Part shown: positions 8,096 through 16,558 of the stretch, in pieces
Position numbering within the stretch: the first letter of the stretch is position 1
Layout of the letters: each line of letters opens with the position of its first letter
From: Paenibacillus silviterrae
Lineage (GTDB): Bacteria > Bacillota > Bacilli > Paenibacillales > NBRC-103111
DNA: 64,000 nt
Assembly: GCF_030167925.1 (NCBI RefSeq)
Contig: NZ_JASKUT010000002.1
Span: 1,302,001 to 1,366,000 of the forward strand
Reading direction: 5' to 3'
The notes under the pieces: generated by a model
The model's input: only the letters and a program-made list of their open reading frames with translations
What the model was told of the DNA's origin: nothing
Database searches by the model: none
Translations under genes and position numbers: made by a program

Positions 8096-9108
8096 CGGAT
8101 CCCAAGCGAAGCGCGGTATTCCGACGGAGTAACACCGAACAGCTTCTTAAACGTCTTTGTAAAATGCGGGTAATCGTCATAACCGACCTCGGCCGCTACA
8201 TCTACAGTCCTCATATGGGGTACGGCAAGCAGCTCGCACGCCTTCTCCATCCGCTTATGAATGCGGTAGCTGACGAAGGTTTGATTGGTCAGCTTCTTGA
8301 ACAAGGCGCTGAAATATGTCGGCGTGATGCCGACCATATCCGCCACTTCCTTCAGGGTGATCTCCACGGATAAATGCGAGTCGATATAAGCCTTCGCCTC
8401 CTCCACCGGATCCTTGAAGTTGCCGCGGCGGGCAGCGAGCAGCTCGTCCATCACTGCCTGCAGCCGGTCCTCGAACTCCCGGAACAGCTCAGCCTTTGTT
8501 CGGTTTGGGAAGATTTCGAGCAAGGAGCTGGGAACCGGACGGTTTTTCTCCTGAAAATGCTTCTGCAGCAAGCCCAGCACGTCGTGCATCAAGTCGTTCA
8601 ACTGCAAAGCCGGCAGGTGTGCGCAGCTCTCCCTCCATTCCGCCATAAGCCGGGTTGTCTCATCGGCCTGCAGCGACCACACGCTCTGCTCGATCCGTTC
8701 CACCCAATCCACGTAGCGGGAGACGGGAATGTAGCTTTGTGACTGGCTTTTCAGGATCTGGTCGAATACCTCGTGCAAGTCAGGCGGCGTGATCGGCTTG
8801 AGCAGGTAATGCTTCACCCCGTATGACAAACACTTCTGTGCATATTCAAAATCACCGTAGCCGGATACAACAACCATGAGAATATGCGGATAGGCGTCAT
8901 ATACCCTGCGGCAAAGCTCCAGGCCGTCCATCTTCGGCATTCGGATATCGGTCACAATCAAATCGGGCTCCGAGCGCACGATCATTTGGAGCGCTTCGTC
9001 CCCGTTCCTGGCTGTTTCGATAGACTGAAACTTGTGTGTATAGTCTTGCGCCATCTTCATTAAGCCGCTGCGAATAATCGGTTCATCATCTGCGATTAAT
9101 AATCTCAT
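8092..9108 (-). CDS. YesN-type response regulator (receiver plus AraC HTH)
   Basis: A 338-residue partner of the kinase at 6272. The receiver has the acidic pocket LLIADDEP and phospho-acceptor Asp54 in LIVTDIRMPKMDG. A linker precedes two AraC-type HTH motifs at the C-terminus (ITLKEVADMVGITPTYFSAL; VDVAAEVGYDDYPHFTKTFK). The frame runs to GTG 9123, but GGAGGT lies 7 nt before ATG 9108, giving the start MRLLIADDEP. The 260 bp before it, down from the gene ending at 9370, hold no gene and may carry its own promoter. Confidence 0.93.
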   Translation of the reverse strand: MRLLIADDEPIIRSGLMKMAQDYTHKFQSIETARNGDEALQMIVRSEPDLIVTDIRMPKMDGLELCRRVYDAYPHILMVVVSGYGDFEYAQKCLSYGVKHYLLKPITPPDLHEVFDQILKSQSQSYIPVSRYVDWVERIEQSVWSLQADETTRLMAEWRESCAHLPALQLNDLMHDVLGLLQKHFQEKNRPVPSSLLEIFPNRTKAELFREFEDRLQAVMDELLAARRGNFKDPVEEAKAYIDSHLSVEITLKEVADMVGITPTYFSALFKKLTNQTFVSYRIHKRMEKACELLAVPHMRTVDVAAEVGYDDYPHFTKTFKKLFGVTPSEYRASLGIR

Positions 9109-9369
9109 GTCTCCAACCTCCACCTTCTGCAGGATCTCTTTAGAAAATGACGAGTCTTTTCATAGATCTTACTATGGGTCGAAGGATTGGACAATGACTA
9201 AACGCAGGCAAAACCTTCAGCCATCGTACCCCATTCTCTTTACAGCGTTCCAACAGTACGGCCGCCGTCGCCCCCCCCTTCATCTTACTGTCCGTGCCGG
9301 CAGGCGAGCCATTGGGAAAATTGCAACCGTCTTGTGTTTTTTTACGATGGCTGCAGCAGGTGAGGTCAT

Positions 9370-11313
9370 CTACTCGGACTCGCCCGAGTTAGCTTCTCCC
9401 CACCCTGAGATCTGACTTGCCGATCGGTCTATGCCGGTACATACAAGCGCCTCTGTCCCAAGCCGCTCCTCCAGCTGTCGGGCGTAGAGGCTGAGCGGCT
9501 CGACATGCCGGCCGAAGCTTTCCCAATAGCCTTCCTCCCGGGGTCGCGGGTCGAACGAATTCGGCAGGAACGGCGGGGCCTGAACGCCTACGTGGCCAAT
9601 CGCGTAATTTTGCCCCGTCGGGGGCCGCTGCACCGTCAGTTTGCCCTCCGTATTCCAGGCGACATACTGCGCGCCCGACCAGCCGTGGCCGCTGCCCATC
9701 CAACCGCGGTCGCGGATATTGATCGGTGCCCTCACCCGGTCATACAAGCCGCCGACCGACCATCGGTGATGCGGCTCGCTGGTGTTATAATCGTGTCTGG
9801 ATTCGCAGTCCACGAACGCATTAGGGCCGGGAACCATGCTGTCGACCACGAAGGCATGCCTCGCCGTCTCCACATCACAGCGCTGCACAAGCGTCAGTTG
9901 ACCGGCCAGATGAAATGCATACCGCCGCCCTCCGGTAATAATGCTGACCATCTCGCGTACCGTACAATCTTGAATCGTTACCCACTTGGCCGAGCGCTCG
10001 ACGGTGACCAGCGAGTGCTCCAGATGAAAGCCCGTAACGTCGCGAACCCAAGCGTTCTTGACATGGTTCAGAACGGCAAAGTTGACAGCATGCTCCTCAT
10101 CCGCCGCATACAGCGTATCGCCCGGCTTACCATCAATCTGGGTATCGGTGACATGAGGATCGTAATCTGAGTCGACGCGCAAATTTTCCACACCGACGTT
10201 CTCTATGCGCTGCGGATCCTCATAGCGGACGAGAGTTCCTCCTCCGTAGCCTTGCTCCAAGGCATTCGCGATCGGGGCATCCAGCGTGATCCGATTTCCG
10301 CTTATCCCGGTGACGATCCTGTCGAAAGCCAGGTCAAAAGGTGTCCACTGCTTCGTGCCTCCGACGTTGGGACGGGGGACGATATCGTCCATGCCGATCG
10401 CGTGAATCCACGCTTCGTTACCATGCCGGACCAGCATGACGGGATCACCGATGCGATACCCATCCGGGTTCTCTACATGGAAAGACTTAGCCCCTGAAGG
10501 CACGTATATATCGGTGATCCTTACCGCCGTCTCGGGCAGCAGCCTGGGACCCGCCTCGCCTTCGATCCGCAGCATATCCCTGCGGCCGGCACCGGACGCA
10601 TGAAGAATCGTACCGTCCTCGCCATGACCTTCTCCGCGCAGCACGACGCCGCTCTTGCCAATACGGAGCGTCCCAGACAGCAGATAACGCCCCCGCTTCA
10701 ACAGCACAGCTCCCCGAACGCCATCGGGCCCAACCGGTAGAGAGGAGACCCGGTTGATGGCCTCCTGAATCATGCCCGTCGCATCTCCGTTGCCTGGCTC
10801 CACAACGGCACGTACGGACGCCTCCGGCAGCCGGACACCTCCACCTTTATAACCGCAATGTGAAAAATCGGCGATTCGATTGCCCTTGTAATCGGGCACG
10901 TAGATCATGGCTCCATCCGCGCCGGCGTAGGCGATACGGCTTCGGCCGAACTGTTCGCCATCTTTTACTGCTGTAAAAGCAAATGCGTCATATGCATGGG
11001 AAGCCCCATCCTCGGAAGTAAGATGGAGAGTCAGCTCATGCAGTCCTTCCACCCTGCAGCTACCATGCAGCGAAATCACCCGTTCTTCCCCTGCCGTCAG
11101 CTCCGCCGGCGGAAGCCCAAGCGTTTCCGGCTTGGGGCCGGGAAGCCGGAGCTTGGGGGTACAAATCAAAGATACGGCTGCCCGGACCCGCAGCACAGGG
11201 TATGGGTCGCCCAGCTGCAGCTGCGCCGGTATGCCGACAGACAAACTCATGGTCGGATGCTCCATGCTGATTTCGGCCATTGGCCTTGGTTGATGCCGAT
11301 TGTCAAAAGTCAT
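9370..11313 (-). CDS. Right-handed beta-helix protein, pectate-lyase-superfamily type
   Basis: A 647-residue protein with an N-terminal beta-sandwich region of about 110 residues, then a Pectate_lyase_3-like opening (about residues 170-250: GDATGMIQEAIN, RGAVLLKRGRYLLSGTL, GVVLRGEGHG) and a long parallel beta-helix. The fold is typical of polysaccharide lyases and glycan-binding enzymes, but I cannot identify catalytic residues. No signal peptide. GGAGG lies 8 nt before ATG 11313; an in-frame ATG at 11328 is weaker. It begins about 35 nt after the GH95-like gene and is probably co-transcribed with it. Confidence 0.8.
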   Translation of the reverse strand: MTFDNRHQPRPMAEISMEHPTMSLSVGIPAQLQLGDPYPVLRVRAAVSLICTPKLRLPGPKPETLGLPPAELTAGEERVISLHGSCRVEGLHELTLHLTSEDGASHAYDAFAFTAVKDGEQFGRSRIAYAGADGAMIYVPDYKGNRIADFSHCGYKGGGVRLPEASVRAVVEPGNGDATGMIQEAINRVSSLPVGPDGVRGAVLLKRGRYLLSGTLRIGKSGVVLRGEGHGEDGTILHASGAGRRDMLRIEGEAGPRLLPETAVRITDIYVPSGAKSFHVENPDGYRIGDPVMLVRHGNEAWIHAIGMDDIVPRPNVGGTKQWTPFDLAFDRIVTGISGNRITLDAPIANALEQGYGGGTLVRYEDPQRIENVGVENLRVDSDYDPHVTDTQIDGKPGDTLYAADEEHAVNFAVLNHVKNAWVRDVTGFHLEHSLVTVERSAKWVTIQDCTVREMVSIITGGRRYAFHLAGQLTLVQRCDVETARHAFVVDSMVPGPNAFVDCESRHDYNTSEPHHRWSVGGLYDRVRAPINIRDRGWMGSGHGWSGAQYVAWNTEGKLTVQRPPTGQNYAIGHVGVQAPPFLPNSFDPRPREEGYWESFGRHVEPLSLYARQLEERLGTEALVCTGIDRSASQISGWGEANSGESE

Positions 11314-11348
11314 TCGATTCGCCTCCATTGCTTCTTCTTCGCTTCATC

Positions 11349-13601
11349 TTAGAATTCTCCGTCTGAACTAGGCAGAAGAATCAGCCGTTCACCGATTGAT
11401 GTGCCGAAGGTCAGCCGATCTCCACTCAAGCTCTCGGCAGCCCTACCGTTTCGATAAACGGTTACCTCTTCGCCCGGCCAAGGGTTTTGCAACGTGCATG
11501 GACGACCGCGTTCACTGGCCAATGCCACATAGCTCACACGGCCCTCGGTGATTTCGCTGCTCACAACGAAAGCCCCGACCGCACGCAGCTTGCGGAATCG
11601 GGCCGATCGGCCGGCAGGCCATACCGGGAACAGCCGCAGCGTCCTGTCATAGCTTTGCAGCAGCATCTCCTGTAAACACACGGGTACGGCTGACGCATCC
11701 TCGATCCCCCCGCCCCCATGATGAATCGACAGGTTGGGCAGCGACTTGGTCTCACACTCGATGCGCAGCCGCTCGAGGATCACCTCCGGATCATATCCAA
11801 CCCGGGCCGCTGCCGCATAATACGTCGGGAACGCGTTGAAATCGCTCCAGCGCTGCATCTCATCGACCGTGTCCCGGGCAACGGCAAGTAATCCCGAATC
11901 ACTTCCCAAACCGATCTGACCGGCCGGAAATACATGCTGAACCGCGAGCGAATTGCGATCCCTCCAGTCCGTTCCCTCCTCGGTCAGGCGGAAGACAGTC
12001 CTGCCGCTGCGGGTCATCGTAGGATAAGTGCTGAGATGCTCAAGCATATGGCGCCACTTCTCCCGGCGATCGGCGTCAAGTCCCAGCTCTTGCCCGAGCT
12101 CCAGTGTCGCGTTTAAGATCATGCGGACGAAGCCCAGCGACAAAATGGGATTTTTCCGGTCATGCGACCTCTCATGAATATCATCATCGTAGATGACGTA
12201 CCGGCCGTCCTCGAAGACGAGATAATCCTCCCAGAAATTGGCGACCTCGAGCAAATAGGGATAGACTCTACGGGCGTAGTTCATGTCGCCGGTATAGTCG
12301 ATGTGCATCAGCAGATTCACGGCTGCGAACGCTGCGTTAGACTTCTGCCCGTGAAAGAACATAGAGCAGATCATTCCTTCCGGCCCCAGCTCTACCGGCA
12401 TATAGATCCCGCGGCACTGCAGCTTCTCACGGGCAAACAGCCGTCCCCATGGCAGGAAATCGAGCAGAGGCTCGCAGTAGGATTCGGCCAGCCGCGTTCG
12501 ATTGCCCGCATAGAGCCCCCAGTAGGGTGCCTCATAGTTGTAATTCATCGTATAGGAGCCGGTCCAGGCCGGTCGGTCTGTCGTAATCCAGTTGCCGAAG
12601 AGGCCCGGCTGATGCTTCCCGCTGCGGGTACAGGAGCCGATAATATAGAACGAACCGTAATAATATTTCTCAAGCACCGGATCGCCGATCTCAATCTCAG
12701 ACGATTCCCAGAAGCTGCGCCACCAACGCCGATGCTCCGATTGGTGTCGGGCCAGCACTTCATCACCGCCGAGCGGGATCATACAGCTCTTCACTAATTG
12801 CTTAGCGGCAGCGAAAGGATCGGCTTGATCCCGGTTGCTGATAATAGCCGTGATCACCGTTAACCGCTGCCCTTCCGCGAGGCTCGCCACAGCCTCCACA
12901 TTCTGAAACCGCCATTCATGTCGAACCGATGCCCCAAGCACCGCGGTGACGACCGCTACGCGCCTAGTCTGAGGCAGATTGGCGGAGTTGGCGGCATAGC
13001 GAAACCACATCAGATCCGGCTCCGCACCGTTCTCATAATTGAACACTTCGTCAGTCGTTTGTTCTCCCGCATGCAGTCTTACTTTAACCTCGCCCGAATC
13101 GCCCTTCAGACAGACCACCTCGGTAACCAGCAGATTAGTCTCAGCCGCGACCCAGGACCGCAAGCTGACCTCCGCCCGTTCCCCCGTGAAATGGCCGCGA
13201 ACCTCGGCATGAAGCGGGTCCTGCTCCTGGTAGTACGCCGCCCCGGCCAATCCGGGCATAAACAGCGTAACCTGACCGACGGTAATAACACGCGCCCCGG
13301 TCCTCCTTCCATGGTCGTTCAGCAGCCGCTGCTGCCGCTGTTCCCCGGTTTCCCCTACATGAGGCTGTACCCAGAAGTCGTTCTTTCCAATGTAGAAGGT
13401 TTGCTGTTCCGGTCCTCCGCCTATGGCAACTCCGACATCGCCATTGCCGAGCAGCGGGGCGTCAGTCCATTTGTCCGTAGGAATTCGCACTGGCGGCTCC
13501 GTGAAAACCCCCTTGCGTCCAGCCCATCGCCCCTCTTGAATCGTAACGGAAAGTTCCCTCTCGATACCCCGAATTCGATCCATCCTTTCCTTCGTGTCCA
13601 T
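11349..13601 (-). CDS. Six-hairpin glycosidase, GH95-like (possible alpha-L-fucosidase/galactosidase)
   Basis: A 750-residue cytoplasmic protein. The N-terminal beta-sandwich contains DAPLLGNGDVGVAIGG and FYIGKNDFW, as in GH95 and DUF5703-type proteins. The (alpha/alpha)6 core has PAWTGSYTMNYNYEAPYWG, matching the GH95 segment whose asparagines activate water. Where GH95 enzymes carry the general-acid Asp in a DGNFGG-like motif, this protein has GGGGIEDASAVP, so the activity assignment is uncertain. AAGGAGGG precedes ATG 13601. A paired hairpin (13667-13710) separates it from the lipoprotein gene upstream. Confidence 0.75.
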   Translation of the reverse strand: MDTKERMDRIRGIERELSVTIQEGRWAGRKGVFTEPPVRIPTDKWTDAPLLGNGDVGVAIGGGPEQQTFYIGKNDFWVQPHVGETGEQRQQRLLNDHGRRTGARVITVGQVTLFMPGLAGAAYYQEQDPLHAEVRGHFTGERAEVSLRSWVAAETNLLVTEVVCLKGDSGEVKVRLHAGEQTTDEVFNYENGAEPDLMWFRYAANSANLPQTRRVAVVTAVLGASVRHEWRFQNVEAVASLAEGQRLTVITAIISNRDQADPFAAAKQLVKSCMIPLGGDEVLARHQSEHRRWWRSFWESSEIEIGDPVLEKYYYGSFYIIGSCTRSGKHQPGLFGNWITTDRPAWTGSYTMNYNYEAPYWGLYAGNRTRLAESYCEPLLDFLPWGRLFAREKLQCRGIYMPVELGPEGMICSMFFHGQKSNAAFAAVNLLMHIDYTGDMNYARRVYPYLLEVANFWEDYLVFEDGRYVIYDDDIHERSHDRKNPILSLGFVRMILNATLELGQELGLDADRREKWRHMLEHLSTYPTMTRSGRTVFRLTEEGTDWRDRNSLAVQHVFPAGQIGLGSDSGLLAVARDTVDEMQRWSDFNAFPTYYAAAARVGYDPEVILERLRIECETKSLPNLSIHHGGGGIEDASAVPVCLQEMLLQSYDRTLRLFPVWPAGRSARFRKLRAVGAFVVSSEITEGRVSYVALASERGRPCTLQNPWPGEEVTVYRNGRAAESLSGDRLTFGTSIGERLILLPSSDGEF

Positions 13602-13666
13602 GTCGCGCCCTCCTTCACTTTTTTGTGATCATCCTGCCCACTGGAGTCTGTTAATACGAATAAAAG

Positions 13667-13710
13667 GGAAAAGTACTTGTTGGCCCGCATGCGGGAACAA
13701 ATACTTTTCC
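13667..13710 (-). terminator. Strong hairpin between lipoprotein and GH95-like genes
   Basis: Arms GGAAAAGTA and TACTTTTCC at the outside, TTGTT with AACAA, and CCCGCATGCGGG at the top form a stem of about 20 bp. On the minus strand it is followed by CCCTTTTATT, an imperfect T tract, so partial read-through into the GH95-like gene is possible. Confidence 0.7.
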
Positions 13711-13717
13711 AGAGAAA

Positions 13718-15280
13718 TTAATTTCGATTATTAGAAACAATCACATTTGTTTTTTTCTTATATCGTTCCGTAGCTTCCTTCACGATTTCGTTTCCGCCTT
13801 TGCTCTTATATTCCTCGATCACCTTCGGCCAGTCGGTGACGGCTTCCTTGCCGTAGATGATCTTGATCATATGGTCGATGATCAACTTCGGCCCTACATC
13901 GTCGCCCTGCGGCGCCAAATCCGGGAATTTCGAGAACGATTCGAGAGCCGGCACGAAACGAACGGAGCCTAGCCCCTCCTTCGATACGACGGTATCCATA
14001 TACTGCATCATGTCACGGCCGTCCTGCGTCAGCTCCTCCCTCGACTTGTTATAGACCATGTCGTGGATGAACCAGAACATGCTGCGGAAGCCGTCGTCGT
14101 CAATCGCTTCCGGGGCGGTCGGCGGCGTGAACTTCACCTTGCCGTTCTCCATTGTATACGTTTCGCCCTCGATTCCGAAGGAGAAGTATTTCTCCGCTTC
14201 CGGCGTTGTCATCCAATCAAAGAACTTGATGATCTGAATCGCCTTCTCCTTCGGTACCTTGCTGTTAATGTAGTAAGAGGTGTTGATGCTCGAGTACAGC
14301 AGGTGTCCGCCGCGGCCCTCCGGTCCTCGTGGGGAAGGAATGATTTCGATCTTGCCGTCAGGCAGCACGTTCTTCAGCTTGCTGCGGTAGTTGGACAGCC
14401 CTTGCGCGTTGGCCGACCACATGCCGGCCTTGCCGGATTCGATATTTTTGCCGTAATCGGTGGAGCTGATCGAAGCAAAATCCTTCGGAATCAGACCCTC
14501 ATCGAACATGGTCTTGAACGTCTGCAGCGCTTTCATCATATTGTCCGCGTCATAAAACTTAGGTACCACCTGATCTCCCTGCACTTCGAATTGCGACGGC
14601 AGTACGTCGTAAGCTCCAAGAATCGTATCGGCATACTTAAAATTCTCTCGCATTTGGTAAGGGTGCTCCACGCCCAGCTTCTTCATTGCTCTCATCACAT
14701 TCAGGAAATCATCCACCGTTTTCGGAGCAGGCAGCCCCGTCTTGGCCAGAAGATCGGCACGCACGAACAACGCGCGACGCGACGGGTTGGACAGCCAGGA
14801 CGGAATTCCATAGATCTTCCCGTTAAAGCTTGTCTCCTGCCAGGCTTCCTTAGGCACAAGCTTCATAATATTCGGCGCATGTTCCTTGAGCAGCTCGTCC
14901 AGCGGCATGAATACCCCGGCTTCAACGGAACCCGACATGCCCTTAGTAGTAGCACCGCCGACATTTTGTACGACGTCCGGAATATCATTCGATGCGAACA
15001 TCAACGACATCTTCTGATCGAAATCCTTCAGAGGAATCATGCGGATATCGAGATCCGTCTTTGTCAGCTCCTCGAGCTTCTTCACCCATTTCTCCTGATT
15101 CACATCCGCGCTCTTCTCGGCAACCTTGTTGCCGCTTGTCGCCATCGAAAGGGAAAATTTCAGCTTCTCATCACCCTTCGTCCCATTCCCTGCCTTCTGG
15201 CCGCTGTCCGTACCGCCGCATCCGGCTACCGTACCGACGGCTAAAGCACAGACCATCGTTAATCCAAGCATTTTCTTCAT
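13718..15280 (-). CDS. Extracellular solute-binding lipoprotein (orphan ABC component)
   Basis: A 520-residue lipoprotein. Signal peptide and lipobox end in TVAGC, making Cys21 the lipidated residue. The family is the long YtcQ/LipO-like group that binds oligosaccharides for LplB/YtcP-type permeases. Motifs such as DIPDVVQNVGG and IYGIPSW fit extracellular solute-binding folds. The frame extends to 15337, but the signal peptide begins at ATG 15280. No permease gene is nearby. It is divergent from the AraC gene at 15501, 220 bp away, and heads the string leading to the GH95-like, beta-helix, YesN/YesM and GH29 genes. Confidence 0.9.
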   Translation of the reverse strand: MKKMLGLTMVCALAVGTVAGCGGTDSGQKAGNGTKGDEKLKFSLSMATSGNKVAEKSADVNQEKWVKKLEELTKTDLDIRMIPLKDFDQKMSLMFASNDIPDVVQNVGGATTKGMSGSVEAGVFMPLDELLKEHAPNIMKLVPKEAWQETSFNGKIYGIPSWLSNPSRRALFVRADLLAKTGLPAPKTVDDFLNVMRAMKKLGVEHPYQMRENFKYADTILGAYDVLPSQFEVQGDQVVPKFYDADNMMKALQTFKTMFDEGLIPKDFASISSTDYGKNIESGKAGMWSANAQGLSNYRSKLKNVLPDGKIEIIPSPRGPEGRGGHLLYSSINTSYYINSKVPKEKAIQIIKFFDWMTTPEAEKYFSFGIEGETYTMENGKVKFTPPTAPEAIDDDGFRSMFWFIHDMVYNKSREELTQDGRDMMQYMDTVVSKEGLGSVRFVPALESFSKFPDLAPQGDDVGPKLIIDHMIKIIYGKEAVTDWPKVIEEYKSKGGNEIVKEATERYKKKTNVIVSNNRN

Positions 15281-15425
15281 GATTCGATTCGCCCCATTTT
15301 TCAAATTTAGTTTACGACTGGAGTTGCTTACCCACATCTTACCCTCCCGGGCATCCGGCCGGAATGTATTTTTTTATGGTCGTGCTGTGTTTTGTTCTAG
15401 AAAAATAGGTAGGCTGGAGCCCATT

Positions 15426-15457
15426 TTGCACGGACAGCCGACTATTCGTGATATAAT
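15426..15457 (+). promoter_or_regulatory. Probable promoter of the AraC gene
   Basis: An extended -10 element TGATATAAT ends at 15457; a TTGCAC hexamer stands 20 bp upstream at 15426, wider than usual. It lies 44 bp before the chosen AraC start. Confidence 0.45.
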
Positions 15458-15500
15458 AAGGGAGTGTACCTTGTATTTCATGAGAGGGGTGGTCGTGCCT

Positions 15501-16370
15501 ATGCTTGCTGCGGCAAACAAGAAGACTGAAACGTTTGAAGGGAATCGCTTTCCATTCAAAATGAGCATCCAACGGGACCGTTCTCTTCTTGTTACTTCAC
15601 ATTGGCACGAACATTTGGAATTAATCAAAATTGTACATGGTCCGGCTCGGGTTCAGATTGATCAACATAGCTTTCAAGCTGAAACGGGCGATATTTATTT
15701 TATCAACAGCTGCCAGATTCATTCCGTTACAACCTCGCCCGAAGCGAATTGCGTCATCCAAGGAATGGTATTCGACAGGACGCTGCTGCTTTCTCAGGAA
15801 AATCTGGAAATCAGGCATCTGTTGTCCCTTTTCTTGAGGTCGGATAAAGTTGCTAATAGATACGAGATGTCCCATCCGTTGTGGTCAGGATTGAACATCG
15901 AGATGGACCTGGCTTACCAGGAGTATACCCGGGCGGAAGTGGGACACGAATACAGCATTCTTTCCAACATATACAGGATTATAGTCCCTATGCTGCGGCT
16001 ATACCAGCAAGATTTGAACACAGACACCCCTCGCCAATTTGCCAACCAATATATGCGGCTGAAGCCCGCCATTGACTACATGGAAGAGCATCTTGCCGAA
16101 CGAGTCTACATGGAGACGGTTTGCCGAACCGTTAATATGAGCCTTTACTATTTCTCCAGCCTGTTCAAAAAAGTGTTCGGCATGCCTCCCGTCCAATATT
16201 TAATTCAACTGCGCATCAGCCATGCCAAGCGCCTGCTGCTTGATGAAGAAAAATCCATTACGGAAATTGCTGAGCAATGCGGATTTTGCAACATTAATTA
16301 TTTTGACAAGGTGTTTAAGGAAAAAAGCGGATTTACCCCGATGGAGTTTCGCAAGCATTATGTCCGTTAA
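15501..16370 (+). CDS. AraC-family transcriptional regulator
   Basis: A 289-residue regulator with an N-terminal cupin-like sensing domain (HWHEHLELIKIVHG, about 30-45) and a C-terminal AraC DNA-binding domain with two HTH units (VYMETVCRTVNMSLYYFSSL; SITEIAEQCGFCNINYF). The frame is open far upstream, but GAGGGGTGG stands about 8 nt before ATG 15501. It is divergent from the lipoprotein gene at 15280 and is the natural candidate to control it in response to a sugar. Confidence 0.88.
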   Translation: MLAAANKKTETFEGNRFPFKMSIQRDRSLLVTSHWHEHLELIKIVHGPARVQIDQHSFQAETGDIYFINSCQIHSVTTSPEANCVIQGMVFDRTLLLSQENLEIRHLLSLFLRSDKVANRYEMSHPLWSGLNIEMDLAYQEYTRAEVGHEYSILSNIYRIIVPMLRLYQQDLNTDTPRQFANQYMRLKPAIDYMEEHLAERVYMETVCRTVNMSLYYFSSLFKKVFGMPPVQYLIQLRISHAKRLLLDEEKSITEIAEQCGFCNINYFDKVFKEKSGFTPMEFRKHYVR

Positions 16371-16521
16371 GTGGGAGCACTTTTTCCCCATAGTTTCTAT
16401 TAAAATCAAGAATATTTCTGCGTAAATACAACATTCCAGAGCCGTTTTCCTGAGGGTATCCGATCACCTTAATTTTCTGCCAACAAAAGTACATTCGTCT
16501 CTGAGCAAGCTTTTCTTACTA

Positions 16522-16552
16522 AAGAAAAAGCTGCCCTTCGGCAGCTTTCTCT
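16522..16552. terminator. Terminator between converging AraC and GH30 genes
   Basis: AAGCTGCC and GGCAGCTT with a CTTC loop, A/T-rich on both sides, so usable in both directions. Confidence 0.7.
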
Positions 16553-16558
16553 TGTTAA

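Noticed and set aside
14063..15244. 393-codon plus-strand frame opposite the lipoprotein gene
   Set aside because: Antisense shadow of a clear solute-binding protein gene; rich in His/Arg with no domain pattern.
15126..15500. N-terminal extension of the AraC gene at 15501
   Set aside because: It overlaps the divergent lipoprotein start and promoter region; the ribosome site and cupin domain place the start at 15501.
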